Numbered from the stretch's first letter, positions 1-10,386 are shown. The stretch: DNA of 64,000 nt from Clostridia bacterium (GCA_017517815.1 JAFWYA010000055.1:43974-107973), one strand, 5' to 3'. Notes: a model not told the origin generated them from the letters alone. A program made the numbers and translations.

Positions 1-1176
1 GCTCATTTTAGCGTCGGGCATGCGTACCAGCATGGGACGGCCTTCGTCCAGCCCCACAACGGGTTCGCCGGAGAACAGCGCTACGTTAATTACGCCGCCG
101 CAGTCCTTGTCGCCCTCAAGGGCGGAGTTGAACAGAGCGGTGTAAATGTCGTTCATGCTTACATTCAGGCCCGCTGCGTCGCAGAAGCCCTTGAGCATAC
201 CTGCCCATGCGTTGATATCGCTGGTGCAGTTGTTGCAGTGTACCATGGCCACAGGCTTGCCGGTGGGGGTAGTGACCATGTCGATCTCGGGATAGACCTT
301 GCTCAGCGGCTTTTCCAGCACGATCATGGCAAAGACAGACGTGCCGGCCGACACGTTGCCTGTGCGGATGGCTACGCTGTTGGTAGCGGTCATGCCGGTG
401 CCGGCGTCGCCCTCGGGCGGGCACAGCGGGCAGCCGGCTTCCAGCTCGCCGGTAGGATCCAGCAGCTTTGCGCCTTTTTCTGTCAGCACGCCAGCGTCAG
501 CGCCCGCGCTGACAACGCCGGGCAGAATACCCTTCAGCGTCCACGGATAGCCTGCATCGGAAACTTTCTTTTCAAAAGCAGCCAGCATGGAGGCGTCGTA
601 ATCGCACTTTTCCGAATCGATGGGGAACATGCCGCTGGCTTCGCCAACACCAAGCACCTTCACGCCTGTCAGCTGCCAGTGCAGATAACCGGCCAGCGTA
701 GTCAGGTGAGCGATATCCTTTACATGTTCTTCCTTGTTGAGCATCGCCTGATACAGGTGAGCGATGGACCAGCGCTGGGGAACGTTGAACGCAAACAGTT
801 CGCTAAGCTCCGCGGCAGCTTCGCCGGTCATGGTATTGCGCCAGGTGCGGAACTGCGCCAGCTGACCATCGTTTTTGTCAAAGGCCAGATAACCGTGCAT
901 CATGGCGGAAACGCCGATGGCAGCCAGCTTGCTGAGCTTTACGCCGTATTTGGATTCGACGTCCTTTTTCAGGTTGGCGTAGGCGTCCTGCACGCCGGCC
1001 CAGACATCCTGCAGATGATAGGTCCAGATGCCGTTTTCCAGACGGTTTTCCCAGGTGTGGTCGCCGGATGCGATGGGGGTGTGATCGGTACCGATCAGCA
1101 CGGCTTTGATACGCGTGGAGCCAAGCTCCATGCCAAGGACAGCTTTGCCCTGAAGAATGATTTCAGCAATGTTCAT
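1..1176 (-). CDS. FGGY-family carbohydrate (pentulose-type) kinase, 3' end cut by window edge
   Basis: The N-terminal 392 residues of a sugar kinase; the reading frame is still open at base 1, so the C-terminus lies outside the window (full-length relatives are about 500-550 aa). The N-terminal ATPase fold begins [17 protein letters not shown], the phosphate-1 loop of the FGGY/actin superfamily, and the segment [13 protein letters not shown] near residue 285 carries the expected catalytic Asp. These kinases phosphorylate ketoses such as L-ribulose or D-xylulose in the cytoplasm; which substrate is used here cannot be decided. I start at 1176, because AAAGGA lies 9 bases upstream; the in-frame ATG at 1182 is too close to it. 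It is divergent from the broken AraC regulator at 1328, which may once have controlled it. Confidence 0.85.
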   Translation of the reverse strand, partial: MNIAEIILQGKAVLGMELGSTRIKAVLIGTDHTPIASGDHTWENRLENGIWTYHLQDVWAGVQDAYANLKKDVESKYGVKLSKLAAIGVSAMMHGYLAFDKNDGQLAQFRTWRNTMTGEAAAELSELFAFNVPQRWSIAHLYQAMLNKEEHVKDIAHLTTLAGYLHWQLTGVKVLGVGEASGMFPIDSEKCDYDASMLAAFEKKVSDAGYPWTLKGILPGVVSAGADAGVLTEKGAKLLDPTGELEAGCPLCPPEGDAGTGMTATNSVAIRTGNVSAGTSVFAMIVLEKPLSKVYPEIDMVTTPTGKPVAMVHCNNCTSDINAWAGMLKGFCDAAGLNVSMNDIYTALFNSALEGDKDCGGVINVALFSGEPVVGLDEGRPMLVRMPDAKMS

Positions 1177-1267
1177 AGGCATTTTCCTTTCAATCAGAAT
1201 GATGAAATACAGTCGTAATAATTGTATTCATTGTATCACAAAAAATGGCAGTACGCAACGCTGCACA

Positions 1268-1296
1268 TTGACTTTGCACTTATGCGCTGATAAGAT
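1268..1296 (+). promoter_or_regulatory. SigA-type promoter of the AraC-family gene
   Basis: TTGACT (1268-1273), a 17-base spacer and TAAGAT (1291-1296) precede the regulator start at 1328, which has a GGAGGA ribosome-binding site. The divergent FGGY kinase begins 92 bases to the left, so the region 1177-1327 serves both genes. Confidence 0.6.
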
Positions 1297-1327
1297 GAAA
1301 ACAACCTGAACACGGAGGAAAGACCAT

Positions 1328-2282
1328 ATGGAAAAGCATCTGCTTGAACGGCTTTCGGCGCTCAGTGAGGAGGAACGGCAGTTGCTTGAAGGCGGAGAGC
1401 TGATCCGCAGCACCTATACGCAGGGTTCATCTTTTGTGGTAAATGGTGAGAAACTGCTGCCGCCGTCGCAGATGATCACCGTACGACCTCACACAAGGTT
1501 TGTGGATTTCCCGCTGCACAGTCACGATTACGTGGAGATTTTGTATATGATCAGCGGCGAAACGGTACATGAAATGCCGGGACAGCAGCCGCTGGTGGTG
1601 CACGCAGGCGAACTGCTGATGATGAATGGACAGGCTGCTCATGCCATACGCCGCTGCACCTGTGAGGACGTAGGGGTCAATTTTATTGTACGCCCGGCTT
1701 TCTTTGACGAGGCGCTCACGGCCATCGGCAGTTCTCATGCGCTGGGCCGTTTTTTGATCGATGCGCTCAAAAGAGGTGAAAGCAGCGTGCCGTTTTTGCA
1801 CTTTCAGGTTTCTGACGTGCCTGCTGTGCAAAGTTTGCTGGAAAGCATGCTGTCGGCCATTCTGGACGGCGCAGGCCAGCGTATTTTAAAAACATCCATG
1901 ACGCTTTTGTTTTTACATCTGATGGCACACACGCACCAGCTGTCCATGCCGGATCGGGGCGCAAGCGCTATGGTGGTTGCCGTGCTGGAAGAAATTCAGC
2001 ACAGATATGCATCCATCTCTTTTCAGAATCTGGCAGATTCGTGGCATGTATCTGCGGCGTATCTCAGCCAGACGGTGCGCAGGGCAACTGGACTCAGCTG
2101 TACCCAGCACCTTCAGCAGCGGCGCATCGCACAGGCAAGACGGCTGCTGCGCGATACGGATCTGAGCATTGCAGAAATCTGCACTGCCGTGGGTTACGCC
2201 ATCAGGACACTTCTATCATCTGTTTCATGAAAACTGCGGCATGAGCCCAAAGGAATACCGTCTTGTTAATTCAGGACGCTGA
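1328..2282 (+). pseudogene. AraC-family regulator with cupin sensor domain, frameshifted in the second helix-turn-helix
   Basis: The intact frame gives an N-terminal cupin sugar-sensing domain (about residues 45-120, with HSHDYVEILYMISG) and the first half of a C-terminal AraC DNA-binding domain (about 215-300, LADSWHVSAAYLSQTVRRATG). After VGYA at about 2204 the frame runs to a premature stop near 2230. The expected ending HFYHLFHENCGMSPKEYR is present in another frame and stops at 2282. The piece HQD between them is in the third frame, so two single-base losses about ten bases apart, each in a C run (ccc and cc), would restore the protein. This is either a recent inactivation of the DNA-binding domain or a pair of homopolymer sequencing errors. 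It sits directly before rhaB and is the natural candidate regulator of the rhamnose genes. Confidence 0.8.
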
Positions 2283-2320
2283 AGCTTTTAAAAAACGTTC
2301 TATGATTCAGCCTTTTTGCG

Positions 2321-2329
2321 TGTTATAAT
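2321..2329 (+). promoter_or_regulatory. Extended -10 promoter of the rhamnose operon
   Basis: TGTTATAAT is an extended -10 element (TGnTATAAT) 30 bases before rhaB. No good -35 hexamer is seen 17 bases upstream, which fits a promoter that needs an activator of the AraC type. Confidence 0.5.
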
Positions 2330-2359
2330 GAAAATACCAAAACAAAAGGGCGTGATGAA

Positions 2360-3757
2360 ATGAACTGTTATCTGGCGGTGGATATCGGCGCATCCGGCGG
2401 CAGGCATATCGTTGGATATGTGCAGGACGGCTGCATCCGCACGCAGGAGATTTACCGTTTTGAAAACGGAGCTGCCATGAAAAACGGTCACCTGTGCTGG
2501 GATGCAGAGGGGCTGTTCAGCCATGTGGTCGCCGGCATGAAGGCGTGCTGTGAGCAAGGTTTCATTCCGGTAAGTATGGGCATCGACACATGGGCGGTCG
2601 ACTTTGCGCTGCTGGATGAAAACGGCGAGTTGGTGGGCGACATTGTTGCTTATCGCGATGCGCGCACGGAAGGCATGGATGCACGTCTTGAAAAAACGAT
2701 GCCCTTTGAGAAACTGTACCGCATCACAGGTATCGCCAAACAGCCATTCAACACCTTGTATCAGATGATGGCTGTGCTGGATGAACATCCTGAGTATCGC
2801 GAACAGGTCAAAGATTTTCTGCTGGTGCCGGAATACCTCAGCTATCGTCTGACCGGCAAGCGCGCTCATGAGTGGACGAACGTATCCACCGGCGCGCTGG
2901 CAGACGCCGCAACGCATGACTGGTCACTGGAAGTGCGCAAAGCTGCCGATCTGCCTGACAGCTGGTTTGAAACGCCCATTGTTCCGCCCGGAACGGTGCT
3001 GGGTACGCTGAAGGATGAAGTGCGTGCTGAAGTGAGGTTTGACACGATGGTCATTCTTCCTGCTACGCATGACACCGGCAGCGCCTATATGGCTGTGCCT
3101 GCACGCGATGAAAATGCTGCTTTCCTGTCCAGCGGCACCTGGAGCCTGCTGGGTGTGGAACTGGATCATCCTGCAACGGGTGAAGGCAGCCTCAAAGCTG
3201 GCTTCACCAATGAGGGCGGGTGGGGCTATACCACGCGGTATCTGAAAAACATCATGGGTATGTGGATGCTGCAGTGCATTCGTGCGGAAACGGGAAAAAA
3301 ACATTCCTATGCTGAAATGGCTGAAATGGCGGAGGCTTCTGATTATCCTGCATGGATCGATGCTGCGGACAACCGCTTTCTTGCGCCGGCCAGCATGCTG
3401 GATGAGGTCAAAGCTGCTCTTGGGGAACAGGGCGCGCCCGAGCCGCAAAACCTTGCGGATGTGCTGCGTGCCGTCACGCTGGGCCTTGCGGTATGCTACC
3501 GCGACAGCATCCGTGAAATGGAGAAACTGACCGGCAAAACCTTTACGTCCATCAACATCGTTGGCGGCGGCAGCCAGAACCTGACGCTCAACCGCATGAC
3601 GGCAAAGCTCACGGGGCTTCCTGTTTTTGCAGGGCCCACCGAGGGCACGGCGCTGGGCAACCTGGCCGCGCAGATGATCGCCGACAGCGTGTTTATGGAT
3701 ATCGCTGCATTCCGCGCAGCGCTTTCTGGTAGCTTTGACATCCAGATTTTTGAATAA
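2360..3757 (+). CDS. rhaB: Rhamnulokinase
   Basis: 465 aa, the usual length for RhaB. It phosphorylates L-rhamnulose to L-rhamnulose-1-phosphate with ATP, the second step of L-rhamnose catabolism, in the cytoplasm. Family marks seen are the N-terminal phosphate loop VDIGASGGRHIVG, the substrate and catalytic segment THDTGSAYMAVPA near residue 240, SSGTWSLLG just after it and INIVGGGSQN with TGLPVFAGPTEGTALGN near the end, typical of RhaB within the FGGY kinases. The 17-base gap to rhaA and the following rhaD define a three-gene operon in pathway order kinase-isomerase-aldolase. The operon has an extended -10 promoter and lies just downstream of a damaged AraC regulator. Confidence 0.93.
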   Translation: MNCYLAVDIGASGGRHIVGYVQDGCIRTQEIYRFENGAAMKNGHLCWDAEGLFSHVVAGMKACCEQGFIPVSMGIDTWAVDFALLDENGELVGDIVAYRDARTEGMDARLEKTMPFEKLYRITGIAKQPFNTLYQMMAVLDEHPEYREQVKDFLLVPEYLSYRLTGKRAHEWTNVSTGALADAATHDWSLEVRKAADLPDSWFETPIVPPGTVLGTLKDEVRAEVRFDTMVILPATHDTGSAYMAVPARDENAAFLSSGTWSLLGVELDHPATGEGSLKAGFTNEGGWGYTTRYLKNIMGMWMLQCIRAETGKKHSYAEMAEMAEASDYPAWIDAADNRFLAPASMLDEVKAALGEQGAPEPQNLADVLRAVTLGLAVCYRDSIREMEKLTGKTFTSINIVGGGSQNLTLNRMTAKLTGLPVFAGPTEGTALGNLAAQMIADSVFMDIAAFRAALSGSFDIQIFE

Positions 3758-3774
3758 AACGGAGGGAAAACAAC

Positions 3775-5028
3775 ATGAGCAATGCTGCATTTGAACTGGC
3801 AAAAGAACGGTATGCCTCCGTGGGCGTAGACGTTGAGAAGGCGCTTGCGCTGCTTGGCAAAACGCCCATCAGCATCCACTGCTGGCAGGGCGACGATGTC
3901 ATCGGTTTTGAAAATGCCGACGGTGAACTGACTGGCGGTATTCAGACCACTGGCAACTATCCCGGCAAAGCCCGCACACCCGCGGAATTAATGGCGGACT
4001 TTGAAAAGGCCATTTCGCTCATCGGCGGTGTAAAGCGCATCAATCTGCATGCCAGCTACGCTGTTTTTGAAAATGGCGAAAAGGCGGAGCGCGACGCTCT
4101 GGAACCCAAACATTTCAAGGCATGGGTCGACTTTGCCAAAAAGAACGGCCTGGGCATCGATTTCAACCCCACCTATTTCAGTCATCCCATGGTCAAGGAT
4201 GGGTTGACCCTGTCCTCGCCCGACGAAGAGGTGCGTGCCTACTGGGTGCGCCATGGCATTGCATGCCGCCGCATCGCCGCCTATTTTGCCAAAGAGCTGG
4301 GTACGCACAGCCTGTGCAATGTTTGGATTCCCGATGGATTGAAGGATGTGCCTGCCGACCGCTTTGGTCCGCGCATGAGGCTGAAGAAGAGCCTTGACGA
4401 GATCTTCGCCGAAAAGCTGGACGGCGTGATCGACTGTGTGGAGTCGAAGGTGTTTGGTATTGGTCTGGAAGCCTATACCGTTGGCTCCAATGAGTTCTAC
4501 ACCGCCTATGCAGCTGCGCATCCCGGTGTGTACAACCTGATCGACAATGGCCATTATCATCCCAGCGAGGATGCATCCGACAAGATCCCGGCGATGCTTT
4601 GCCACTTTGACCGTGTGCCGCTGCACGTCACCCGTCCCATGCGCTGGGACAGCGACCACGTTGTACGCCTGAATGACGACCTCAAAAACATCGCCACCGA
4701 GATCGTTCGCTGCGACGGCCTTGAAAAGGTGCTCATCGGACTGGATTACTTTGACGCTTCCATTAACCGTGTGGCGGCATGGGTATGCGGCGTGCGCAAT
4801 ATGCAAAAAGCCCTGCTGGATGCGCTGCTCACCCCGCATGCAGCGCTTTGCAAATTGCAGGACGAAAGCCGCTTTACCGAACTGATGGTTATGCAGGAAG
4901 CACTGAAAACCCTGCCCATGGGCGCTGTTTGGGAAGAATTCTGCGCGCGTGAGAACGTGCCTGCTGACAGCGAATGGCTGCCTGTTGTCATGAAATACGA
5001 AAACGAAGTACTGCTGAAAAGAGGCTGA
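3775..5028 (+). CDS. rhaA: L-rhamnose isomerase
   Basis: 417 aa, matching the family length of about 415-425. It interconverts L-rhamnose and L-rhamnulose, the first step of the pathway, as a metal-dependent cytoplasmic enzyme. The whole chain is recognisable as RhaA: the early segment ISIHCWQGDDVIGFE, then GIDFNPTYFSHPM, SLCNVWIPDG, YTVGSNEFYTAY and HVTRPMRWDSDHV carry the conserved metal- and substrate-binding residues. A GGAGGG ribosome-binding site lies 8-9 bases before the ATG. It is co-transcribed with rhaB (17-base gap) and rhaD (6-base gap). Confidence 0.95.
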   Translation: MSNAAFELAKERYASVGVDVEKALALLGKTPISIHCWQGDDVIGFENADGELTGGIQTTGNYPGKARTPAELMADFEKAISLIGGVKRINLHASYAVFENGEKAERDALEPKHFKAWVDFAKKNGLGIDFNPTYFSHPMVKDGLTLSSPDEEVRAYWVRHGIACRRIAAYFAKELGTHSLCNVWIPDGLKDVPADRFGPRMRLKKSLDEIFAEKLDGVIDCVESKVFGIGLEAYTVGSNEFYTAYAAAHPGVYNLIDNGHYHPSEDASDKIPAMLCHFDRVPLHVTRPMRWDSDHVVRLNDDLKNIATEIVRCDGLEKVLIGLDYFDASINRVAAWVCGVRNMQKALLDALLTPHAALCKLQDESRFTELMVMQEALKTLPMGAVWEEFCARENVPADSEWLPVVMKYENEVLLKRG

Positions 5029-5034
5029 TATACC

Positions 5035-5859
5035 ATGAAAATGACGGATCTTTCCATTATGAAGCGCTATATCCGCACCTGTGAGGACGGCTGGAATCAG
5101 GGGTGGCATGAGCGCAATGGCGGCAACCTGACCTACCGTCTGACCAAAGAGGAAGTAGCGGAAATGAAGCCCTTCTTCTACGATCAGCCCCGTGAGTGGG
5201 TGAATATGGGTGTAACGGGTGAAAACCTTGCCGGCGAATATTTCATCTCCACCGGCAGCGGCAAGTTCTTCCGCAATGTGGCCCTTGATCCTGAGGACAG
5301 TCTGTGCGTTGTGGAGATCAATGAACGCGGCGACAGCTACCGCATCGTATGGGGCCTTGTCAATGGAGGCCGTCCCACCAGCGAATTCCCGACCCATTTC
5401 ATGAATCACAGTGTGCGCGTGGCGGCCACCAATGGCGTATGCCGCGTTATTTACCATGCGCATACGGCCAACCTGATTGCTATGACCTATGTGCTGCCCC
5501 TTACCGACCGTGACTTCTCCCGTGCATTGTGGCAGTCCGCCACGGAATGCCCTGTGGTTTTCCCCGGCGGCGTGGGCGTTGTGGAGTGGATGGTGCCAGG
5601 CGGGGCTGAGATCGCGCTGGCGACCTGCGAAAAAATGAAAGAGTACGACGCTGCTGTGTGGGCGCACCACGGCTTGTTCTGCAGCGGCCCGGACTTTGAC
5701 ACCACCTTCGGCCTGATGCATACCATCGAAAAAGCCGCACAGATCTGGGTGCTGGCCATGAGCTGCGGCATGGGTATCCGTCAGACCATCACCGACGACG
5801 GCCTGCGCGCCATCGCTCGCGACTTTGGCGTAACCATCCGCGAGGATTTCCTTGACTGA
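5035..5859 (+). CDS. rhaD: Rhamnulose-1-phosphate aldolase
   Basis: 274 aa class II aldolase of the AraD/FucA fold, the same length as known RhaD. It cleaves L-rhamnulose-1-phosphate into dihydroxyacetone phosphate and L-lactaldehyde. The zinc ligands are visible in YHAHTANLIAMTY and in WAHHGLFCSG near residue 210, and the N-terminus GWNQGWHERNGGNLTYRL is the typical phosphate-binding stretch. It begins 6 bases after rhaA ends and is followed within ten bases by a strong terminator, so it closes the operon. No lactaldehyde reductase or rhamnose transporter is seen nearby. Confidence 0.94.
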   Translation: MKMTDLSIMKRYIRTCEDGWNQGWHERNGGNLTYRLTKEEVAEMKPFFYDQPREWVNMGVTGENLAGEYFISTGSGKFFRNVALDPEDSLCVVEINERGDSYRIVWGLVNGGRPTSEFPTHFMNHSVRVAATNGVCRVIYHAHTANLIAMTYVLPLTDRDFSRALWQSATECPVVFPGGVGVVEWMVPGGAEIALATCEKMKEYDAAVWAHHGLFCSGPDFDTTFGLMHTIEKAAQIWVLAMSCGMGIRQTITDDGLRAIARDFGVTIREDFLD

Positions 5860-5868
5860 TTCGATGAA

Positions 5869-5903
5869 AAAAAGCCGGAGCAGCGTGTCTGCTCCGGCTT
5901 TTT
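5869..5903 (+). terminator. Terminator of the rha operon
   Basis: A 15-bp perfect stem (AAAAAGCCGGAGCAG with its complement) around a 5-base loop CGTGT ends in a T run. Confidence 0.9.
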
Positions 5904-5906
5904 GGT

Positions 5907-5935
5907 TTGACATGGTAGGATGTATATGATAAGAT
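5907..5935 (+). promoter_or_regulatory. SigA promoter of the arabinofuranosidase gene
   Basis: TTGACA, 17 bases, TAAGAT, placed just after the rha terminator and 41 bases before the start codon at 5977. This shows that the arabinofuranosidase is a separate transcription unit. Confidence 0.75.
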
Positions 5936-5943
5936 TTTTTTAA

Positions 5944-7485
<1,542 letters not shown>

Positions 7486-7494
7486 GCGGTAAAT

Positions 7495-7531
7495 AAAAAG
7501 GGGTCTGACAGTTAAAGTCAGGCCTCTTTTT
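7495..7531 (+). terminator. Terminator of abfA
   Basis: Stem of about 15 bp with one wobble and one mismatch (AAAAAGGGGTCTGAC against GTCAGGCCTCTTTTT), loop of 7, then T run. It lies between convergent genes and may work both ways. Confidence 0.75.
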
Positions 7532-7552
7532 GTTGTTGATCGAAGATAACGA

Positions 7553-9838
7553 TCACTCAGCCGGAGAATAGGATTCGGCTTCCAGAAACTCGGGCTCATA
7601 AGTCTGATCCAGCTGGATCATCCATGAACCAGGCGTATTCATGAACATCTCATAATAGATATGTGGGTCAGTTCCATAGCGCTCGGCGGCAAGGGCAACG
7701 CCATCGATGACAGCCATGGGGTCAAAGAATTCATTGGCAACGTCTCCATAGAACATACCCTCGTCGCGGAAATAGCGCAGCACTGCATCACGATCGTCGC
7801 CGTAAAGCTCAAGCAGTTCAGGATAGCTGTCGACATAGTAGTCATAGTCGAACACAGGGCCATAATCCACTCCGTCAAGAATGGCGGGACGGTAGTACAG
7901 ATCCTCGTAGACAACCGACAGTGTGAGCCGATCGCCGCTGCGTTCTCCCTCAAACGGTTCGCCGTTGAGCCAGATGACCACATCGTCGGGAATTGTGCAA
8001 TTGGGTTTGGCGCGGAAGGTGAACGTTGCCTGCCATATGCCGAACTCCTCTTCTGTGGCGGGCTGAAGGCATACAAACTGCGTATCTTCCAGAAAGAGAC
8101 TGCCATGCGGTTCATCAAGAACTTCAGTGAGTTCAGCAGTGTGGGCATTTCCATAGGGAAGCAGGAAGACCAGCTCGATTTCGTGCGTTGGTTCATCCTC
8201 GCCCCATGCGGCGATCTCATCATGCAAAAAGCTGTATTGATCGCGCAGCTGTGAAGCCAGCGTTTCCATTTCATACTCAAAGCTTGGCAGCACGTTAAGG
8301 AAGCCCAGCTGCTGCGACTGGTGACGGCAGTAGTTCATCAGCCAGCCATTGCGGATGTTTTCAACGTATTGTTGAAAAGATTTCAGATGCTGACCATGCG
8401 TTTCGCCAAACAAAACCTCTTCATAGACAGGGCGCACCTCGTTTTGCATGATCTGTTTGGCTGCACGCTGAAAAACGGTGGTGCGGTAAAAAGAATTGCT
8501 GAAGTCGTTGTTGGCGCGCAGCGAAGGTTCAAAATTGGCAAATGCATTGTCAAAATCCCATACAGGGCCGGCATAGATTCTGCTTTCGCCCTCGGGGATC
8601 ACAAAGAACGTGGACGACCATGAATACAGCGTGGAATTGTAAAACAGCTCCGCCACCAGATGACTGCGCGTGAAAGAATCAATATCGATCAGCTCTTCGA
8701 GAGACTGACCGGTAACCGGATGATAGCCGTAGTTGAGCATGGCTTCATAGGCATACAAAAACAGTTCGCTGATGGTTTTGACCATGGTCGGGCCGGCATA
8801 TTCGGGCGCCTTCAGTGCAATAAAACGGTCTGTTGACAGGCGGAACCATGCATGATCAGTCAGTGTACCGCGCGATTCCAGTTCCAGCAAATAGCCGCCT
8901 GCGTGCACGTCACGATTGTCGTATACGCCATCTGCATATCCATAGTCATAACCATAGCTGTTATATGCATCAGCCTGCGGGTCTTCGCTGGTATAATTGG
9001 TGGGCGAGGGCAAATCGCTTGGATCTGATACACCAAGTTTTTTGTTAACTGGCTTCAGAAGCTTATCAAAATCCCTGATATTGATGCTGTTTTCGCTGAC
9101 TTGCACCTTTTCCGCCAACAGGTAAACGCCGCGGTAATCACCGTCGTAATAAAGGTCTACCTGCTCACAGGTGGAGGCGCTGCTGAGACCAAGCTCTTTG
9201 GCAAGATCCAGTGCAATTTGATTGCGCAAAAGGGTAGGGTCGCGTTCGTTGGTCAGCAGTGTCCAGGTGCGGCAGCGTTCGGCCTCGATACCGGTTTCCA
9301 GAAGATCAGCTTTGTATTCCAGCTTGAACTGGTAGGGGGATTTGTATTCTACATTGCGCCATGTGCTGTTGCCCCTGCCGCGCAGCTGATCCAGCTGCAT
9401 TTGGGCAGAAATGCTTCCGTCTGGGCGCAGCATGATGATGCTGCCGGTGGTTTCGTTTTCATGCAGTTGGCAGTTTTCCAGCCACAGACGCCCGTGCTGC
9501 ACGGGGTCATCGCTGAAAAGGTGCAGCGAACGCAGATTTTGTGAAACAAAAACATGAAGCGTTTTGCCAGTCTGCGGAAGAACACCGCTGAGTATGCCGG
9601 GGATGACGTCGCTTTCATGACTGTGCTGTGTCCAGTCAATGAGGATTCGCTCGCCGTTCGCCGTCAGTTCAAGCTGGGCGAGCTTCGTGCCGGAGGGCAG
9701 AAACAACCAGTCCTCATCCTGCAGCATACAGGATGATACGGTAACATCGCCCGGTCCATGCCATATGACCTGAGCACGGGCAGAAACAGCCCACAGCATC
9801 AGGGTTGCCAGTATGACCAGCATCATCTTTCGCTTCAT
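7553..9838 (-). CDS. Secreted CotH-kinase-family protein with a C-terminal surface repeat
   Basis: About 761 aa. The N-terminus MKRKMMLVILATLMLWAVSARA is a signal peptide. The central region, about residues 130-520, is a CotH spore-coat kinase domain: RGRGNSTWRN, SPYQFKLEYKADLL, WTLLTNERDPTLLRNQIA, YLLELESR and GPVWDFDNAF are the family motifs. CotH of Bacillus phosphorylates coat proteins, whereas exported CotH proteins of gut Clostridia are mostly of unknown target. The last 100 residues hold one copy of a tyrosine/aspartate-rich repeat (FDYDYYVDSYPELLELYG, then GD..A...F...GM..G) that is found in tandem in Clostridial surface proteins. I start at 9838, with a GGAGG site, not at the upstream ATG. 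An extended -10 element lies 35 bases upstream. Confidence 0.85.
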   Translation of the reverse strand: MKRKMMLVILATLMLWAVSARAQVIWHGPGDVTVSSCMLQDEDWLFLPSGTKLAQLELTANGERILIDWTQHSHESDVIPGILSGVLPQTGKTLHVFVSQNLRSLHLFSDDPVQHGRLWLENCQLHENETTGSIIMLRPDGSISAQMQLDQLRGRGNSTWRNVEYKSPYQFKLEYKADLLETGIEAERCRTWTLLTNERDPTLLRNQIALDLAKELGLSSASTCEQVDLYYDGDYRGVYLLAEKVQVSENSINIRDFDKLLKPVNKKLGVSDPSDLPSPTNYTSEDPQADAYNSYGYDYGYADGVYDNRDVHAGGYLLELESRGTLTDHAWFRLSTDRFIALKAPEYAGPTMVKTISELFLYAYEAMLNYGYHPVTGQSLEELIDIDSFTRSHLVAELFYNSTLYSWSSTFFVIPEGESRIYAGPVWDFDNAFANFEPSLRANNDFSNSFYRTTVFQRAAKQIMQNEVRPVYEEVLFGETHGQHLKSFQQYVENIRNGWLMNYCRHQSQQLGFLNVLPSFEYEMETLASQLRDQYSFLHDEIAAWGEDEPTHEIELVFLLPYGNAHTAELTEVLDEPHGSLFLEDTQFVCLQPATEEEFGIWQATFTFRAKPNCTIPDDVVIWLNGEPFEGERSGDRLTLSVVYEDLYYRPAILDGVDYGPVFDYDYYVDSYPELLELYGDDRDAVLRYFRDEGMFYGDVANEFFDPMAVIDGVALAAERYGTDPHIYYEMFMNTPGSWMIQLDQTYEPEFLEAESYSPAE

Positions 9839-9872
9839 TATGAATATCCTCCTGGAAACGGCAGTTATATTC

Positions 9873-9881
9873 AGTATATCA
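9873..9881 (-). promoter_or_regulatory. Possible extended -10 of the CotH-family gene
   Basis: On the minus strand TGATATACT reads as TGn plus TATACT about 35 bases before the start codon; the -35 is weak. Confidence 0.35.
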
Positions 9882-9911
9882 TATGAAGGGGAAAGATGGA
9901 AAGCTGAAAAA

Positions 9912-9954
9912 AGCAAACAGGGACAGAGAAAGCAATTCTCTATCCCTGTTTGCT
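9912..9954 (-). terminator. Terminator of the small basic protein gene
   Basis: A 19-bp stem with one mismatch (AGCAAACAGGGACAGAGAA and its complement) and a 5-base loop, followed on the minus strand by a T6 run. It starts one base past the stop codon at 9956. Confidence 0.85.
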
Positions 9955-9955
9955 G

Positions 9956-10243
9956 TTACCAGCGTCTGCGTCTCAGACGAGTCATGGAGCGATTGGGGTT
10001 GTGACCAACAGCCCGCAGTACGCTGCGTCCTGCCATGCTGCCGCGTGGACGCACATAAGTACTCAATGCAAGCGGCTCAGGCCAGTTGCTTTCAACCGGC
10101 TGAAACGCCCGTTCGTCAACATAACGGGTGTGAACAAAGCGGTCGGAGAAACGGGGCATGCCTGCTGAGGGACGTTCCAGCGCAGGCAGCAGCACGGCTT
10201 CGCTTTTTTGCAGTGCAGGCTGCTTCCACCATTCGTTTTGCAT
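9956..10243 (-). CDS. Small basic protein divergent from cotJ, candidate spore-coat component
   Basis: 95 aa with no family I recognise. It starts MQNEWWKQPALQKSEAVLLP and ends in an arginine-rich tail MTRLRRRRW. It is supported as a real gene by a strong ribosome-binding site (GGAAGGAAG, 7 bases upstream), by a terminator directly after the stop, and by an upstream element AC-N16-CATAGGATG identical to that of the divergent cotJ operon. No signal peptide or membrane segment is seen. From the shared promoter form I infer expression in the mother cell during sporulation and perhaps a place in the coat; the sequence itself gives no function. Confidence 0.65.
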   Translation of the reverse strand: MQNEWWKQPALQKSEAVLLPALERPSAGMPRFSDRFVHTRYVDERAFQPVESNWPEPLALSTYVRPRGSMAGRSVLRAVGHNPNRSMTRLRRRRW

Positions 10244-10280
10244 TCAAACACTTCCTTCCTGCGGCCTTGATCGCATGGTT

Positions 10281-10307
10281 CATCCTATGCGATGATTTGC
10301 AAAGCGT
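10281..10307 (-). promoter_or_regulatory. SigK/SigE-type promoter of the small basic gene
   Basis: Minus strand: AC at 10307-10306, 16 bases, then CATAGGATG (10289-10281), about 38 bases before the ATG at 10243. The SigK consensus form is AC, 15-17 bases, CATAnnnTA. The -10 forms an inverted repeat with that of the cotJ promoter. Confidence 0.6.
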
Positions 10308-10314
10308 GTGCCGA

Positions 10315-10341
10315 ACACAAAACCGTTTTGATCATAGGATG
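10315..10341 (+). promoter_or_regulatory. SigK/SigE-type promoter of the cotJ operon
   Basis: AC at 10315-10316, 16 bases, CATAGGATG at 10333-10341, 46 bases before the cotJ start. cotJ of Bacillus subtilis is a mother-cell (SigE) operon, so the position and form agree with known control. Confidence 0.65.
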
Positions 10342-10386
10342 AAATGCGGATGATTTTCGCAGTTTTCAGGGAAAGGAAGACTTCAC

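Noticed and set aside
9883..10353. Plus-strand frame of 156 codons through the terminator and the small basic gene
   Set aside because: It is antisense to a better supported gene, crosses a terminator and both divergent promoters, and lacks a ribosome-binding site.
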